From a bacterium (GTDB taxonomy: Bacteria; Patescibacteriota; Minisyncoccia; Minisyncoccales; PEYH01), in assembly GCA_021161645.1 (NCBI GenBank), contig JAGHAC010000047.1, forward strand, positions 1-5,367: DNA of 5,367 bases. Direction: 5' to 3'. Made by a program: the position numbers and the translations under genes. Numbering within the stretch: the stretch's first letter is position 1; each line of letters opens with the position of its first letter. The notes below the pieces were generated by a model. It was given only the letters and a program-made list of their open reading frames with translations. It was not told where the DNA came from and ran no database searches. Positions 4,937 to 5,367 of the stretch are shown piece after piece.

Positions 4937-5367
4937 ATGAAAATTTTAGCAATAGAAACATCGTGCGACGATACCTGCATTGCCCTTGCTTCTCAAAAAG
5001 ATGATGGTTTTATAATTGAAAAGGAAATTATTTCCTCGCAGATAAAAATTCACCAAAAATGGGGAGGAGTTTATCCTACTGTTGCTAAAAGAGAACACCA
5101 AAAAAATATTGTTCCTATTATAAAAAAAATTTTAAAGAATGAAAAAGAGAGCAAAAAGTCCTCTTTTCCAAACAAAAAATTAACAAAAATTGAAACTTTC
5201 TTAGCCAAGGATAGCTTGTTAAAAAAGAGATTATTGTCATTTCTAAACAACAGCGCCAAGCCAAAAATTGACCTAATTGCCGTAACTAAGGGCCCTGGAT
5301 TGGAACCTTGTTTGTGGGTTGGGGTAAATACTGCTAAATCTCTTTCATATTTTTGGACTGTGCCAAT
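4937..5367 (+). CDS. tsaD: tRNA t6A37 threonylcarbamoyltransferase TsaD, 5' part
   Basis: The first 143 residues of TsaD (Gcp/YgjD/Kae1 family); the frame is open to the window edge, so the gene is cut by the window rather than broken. TsaD transfers threonylcarbamoyl from threonylcarbamoyl-AMP to A37 of tRNAs reading ANN codons, with TsaB and TsaE as bacterial partners. Visible family marks are the N-terminal ETSCDDT (7-13), HQKWGGVYPTVAKREH (39-54) and VTKGPGLEPCLWVG (116-129). The metal-binding HxxxH motif should follow just past the edge and cannot be checked. Residues about 66-108 are a lysine- and serine-rich stretch that makes the gap between REH and GPGL roughly 30 residues longer than usual. 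The start is ATG at 4937. GAGAAG abuts it directly, too close for a standard Shine-Dalgarno, and the predicted leader is only about 14 bases. It is transcribed divergently from tRNA-Glu. Confidence 0.95.
   Translation, partial: MKILAIETSCDDTCIALASQKDDGFIIEKEIISSQIKIHQKWGGVYPTVAKREHQKNIVPIIKKILKNEKESKKSSFPNKKLTKIETFLAKDSLLKKRLLSFLNNSAKPKIDLIAVTKGPGLEPCLWVGVNTAKSLSYFWTVP

Noticed and set aside
5071..5259. Minus-strand hydrophobic open frame in tsaD
   Set aside because: It is antisense to the A/lysine-rich part of tsaD; poly-lysine coding read in reverse gives a Phe/Leu-rich artefact that imitates a membrane protein.
1..5367. A new defence, mobile or biosynthetic system
   Set aside because: All proteins but one belong to well-known housekeeping families, and the glycosyltransferase has no partner genes here; nothing supports a multi-gene novel system.

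Overview
This AT-rich window reads as a chromosomal housekeeping segment. It probably comes from a bacterium of the Candidate Phyla Radiation (Patescibacteria, Parcubacteria-like). The reasons are a strongly A/T- and lysine/AGA-biased coding style, mostly weak Shine-Dalgarno sites, three tRNA genes without an encoded CCA, an unusual tRNA-Arg with anticodon GCG, and a TsaD with a lysine-rich insertion of the kind I remember from Parcubacteria. The lineage call is an inference from style and recollection, not from any search.

Layout. A ComF-family phosphoribosyltransferase gene occupies 1-735 (+). It converges on recG (723-2852, -), and their 3' ends overlap by 13 bp. Upstream of recG, and also read on the minus strand, come tRNA-Arg(GCG) (2936-3007) and tRNA-Ser(GCT) (3040-3124). 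A membrane-embedded family-2 glycosyltransferase follows (3148-4764), then tRNA-Glu(TTC) (4790-4861). A 75-bp intergenic region (4862-4936) holds two interleaved, near-consensus sigma70-type promoters facing away from each other. The minus promoter drives tRNA-Glu. The plus promoter drives tsaD (4937 to beyond the window end), whose first 143 codons are visible.

How the parts relate. Everything from tRNA-Glu to recG lies on one strand with short gaps (25, 23, 32 and 83 bp). It could be one mixed tRNA/mRNA transcription unit read from the promoter at 4873-4901. A second candidate promoter, inside the 3' end of the glycosyltransferase gene, could supply tRNA-Ser, tRNA-Arg and recG. The products belong to unrelated jobs: DNA repair (RecG), possible DNA uptake or nucleotide-type PRTase (ComF), envelope polysaccharide synthesis (glycosyltransferase), and translation (tRNAs and TsaD). 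One functional link is real: TsaD belongs to the t6A37 pathway, and tRNA-Ser(GCT) is a t6A-type substrate (U36, A37).

No mobile element, CRISPR array, toxin-antitoxin pair or defence system is visible. No intergenic stretch exceeds 300 bases. The points most worth following up are the tRNA-Arg(GCG), the overlapping divergent promoters, the glycosyltransferase of unknown product with a modified nucleotide-binding motif, and the TsaD insertion.
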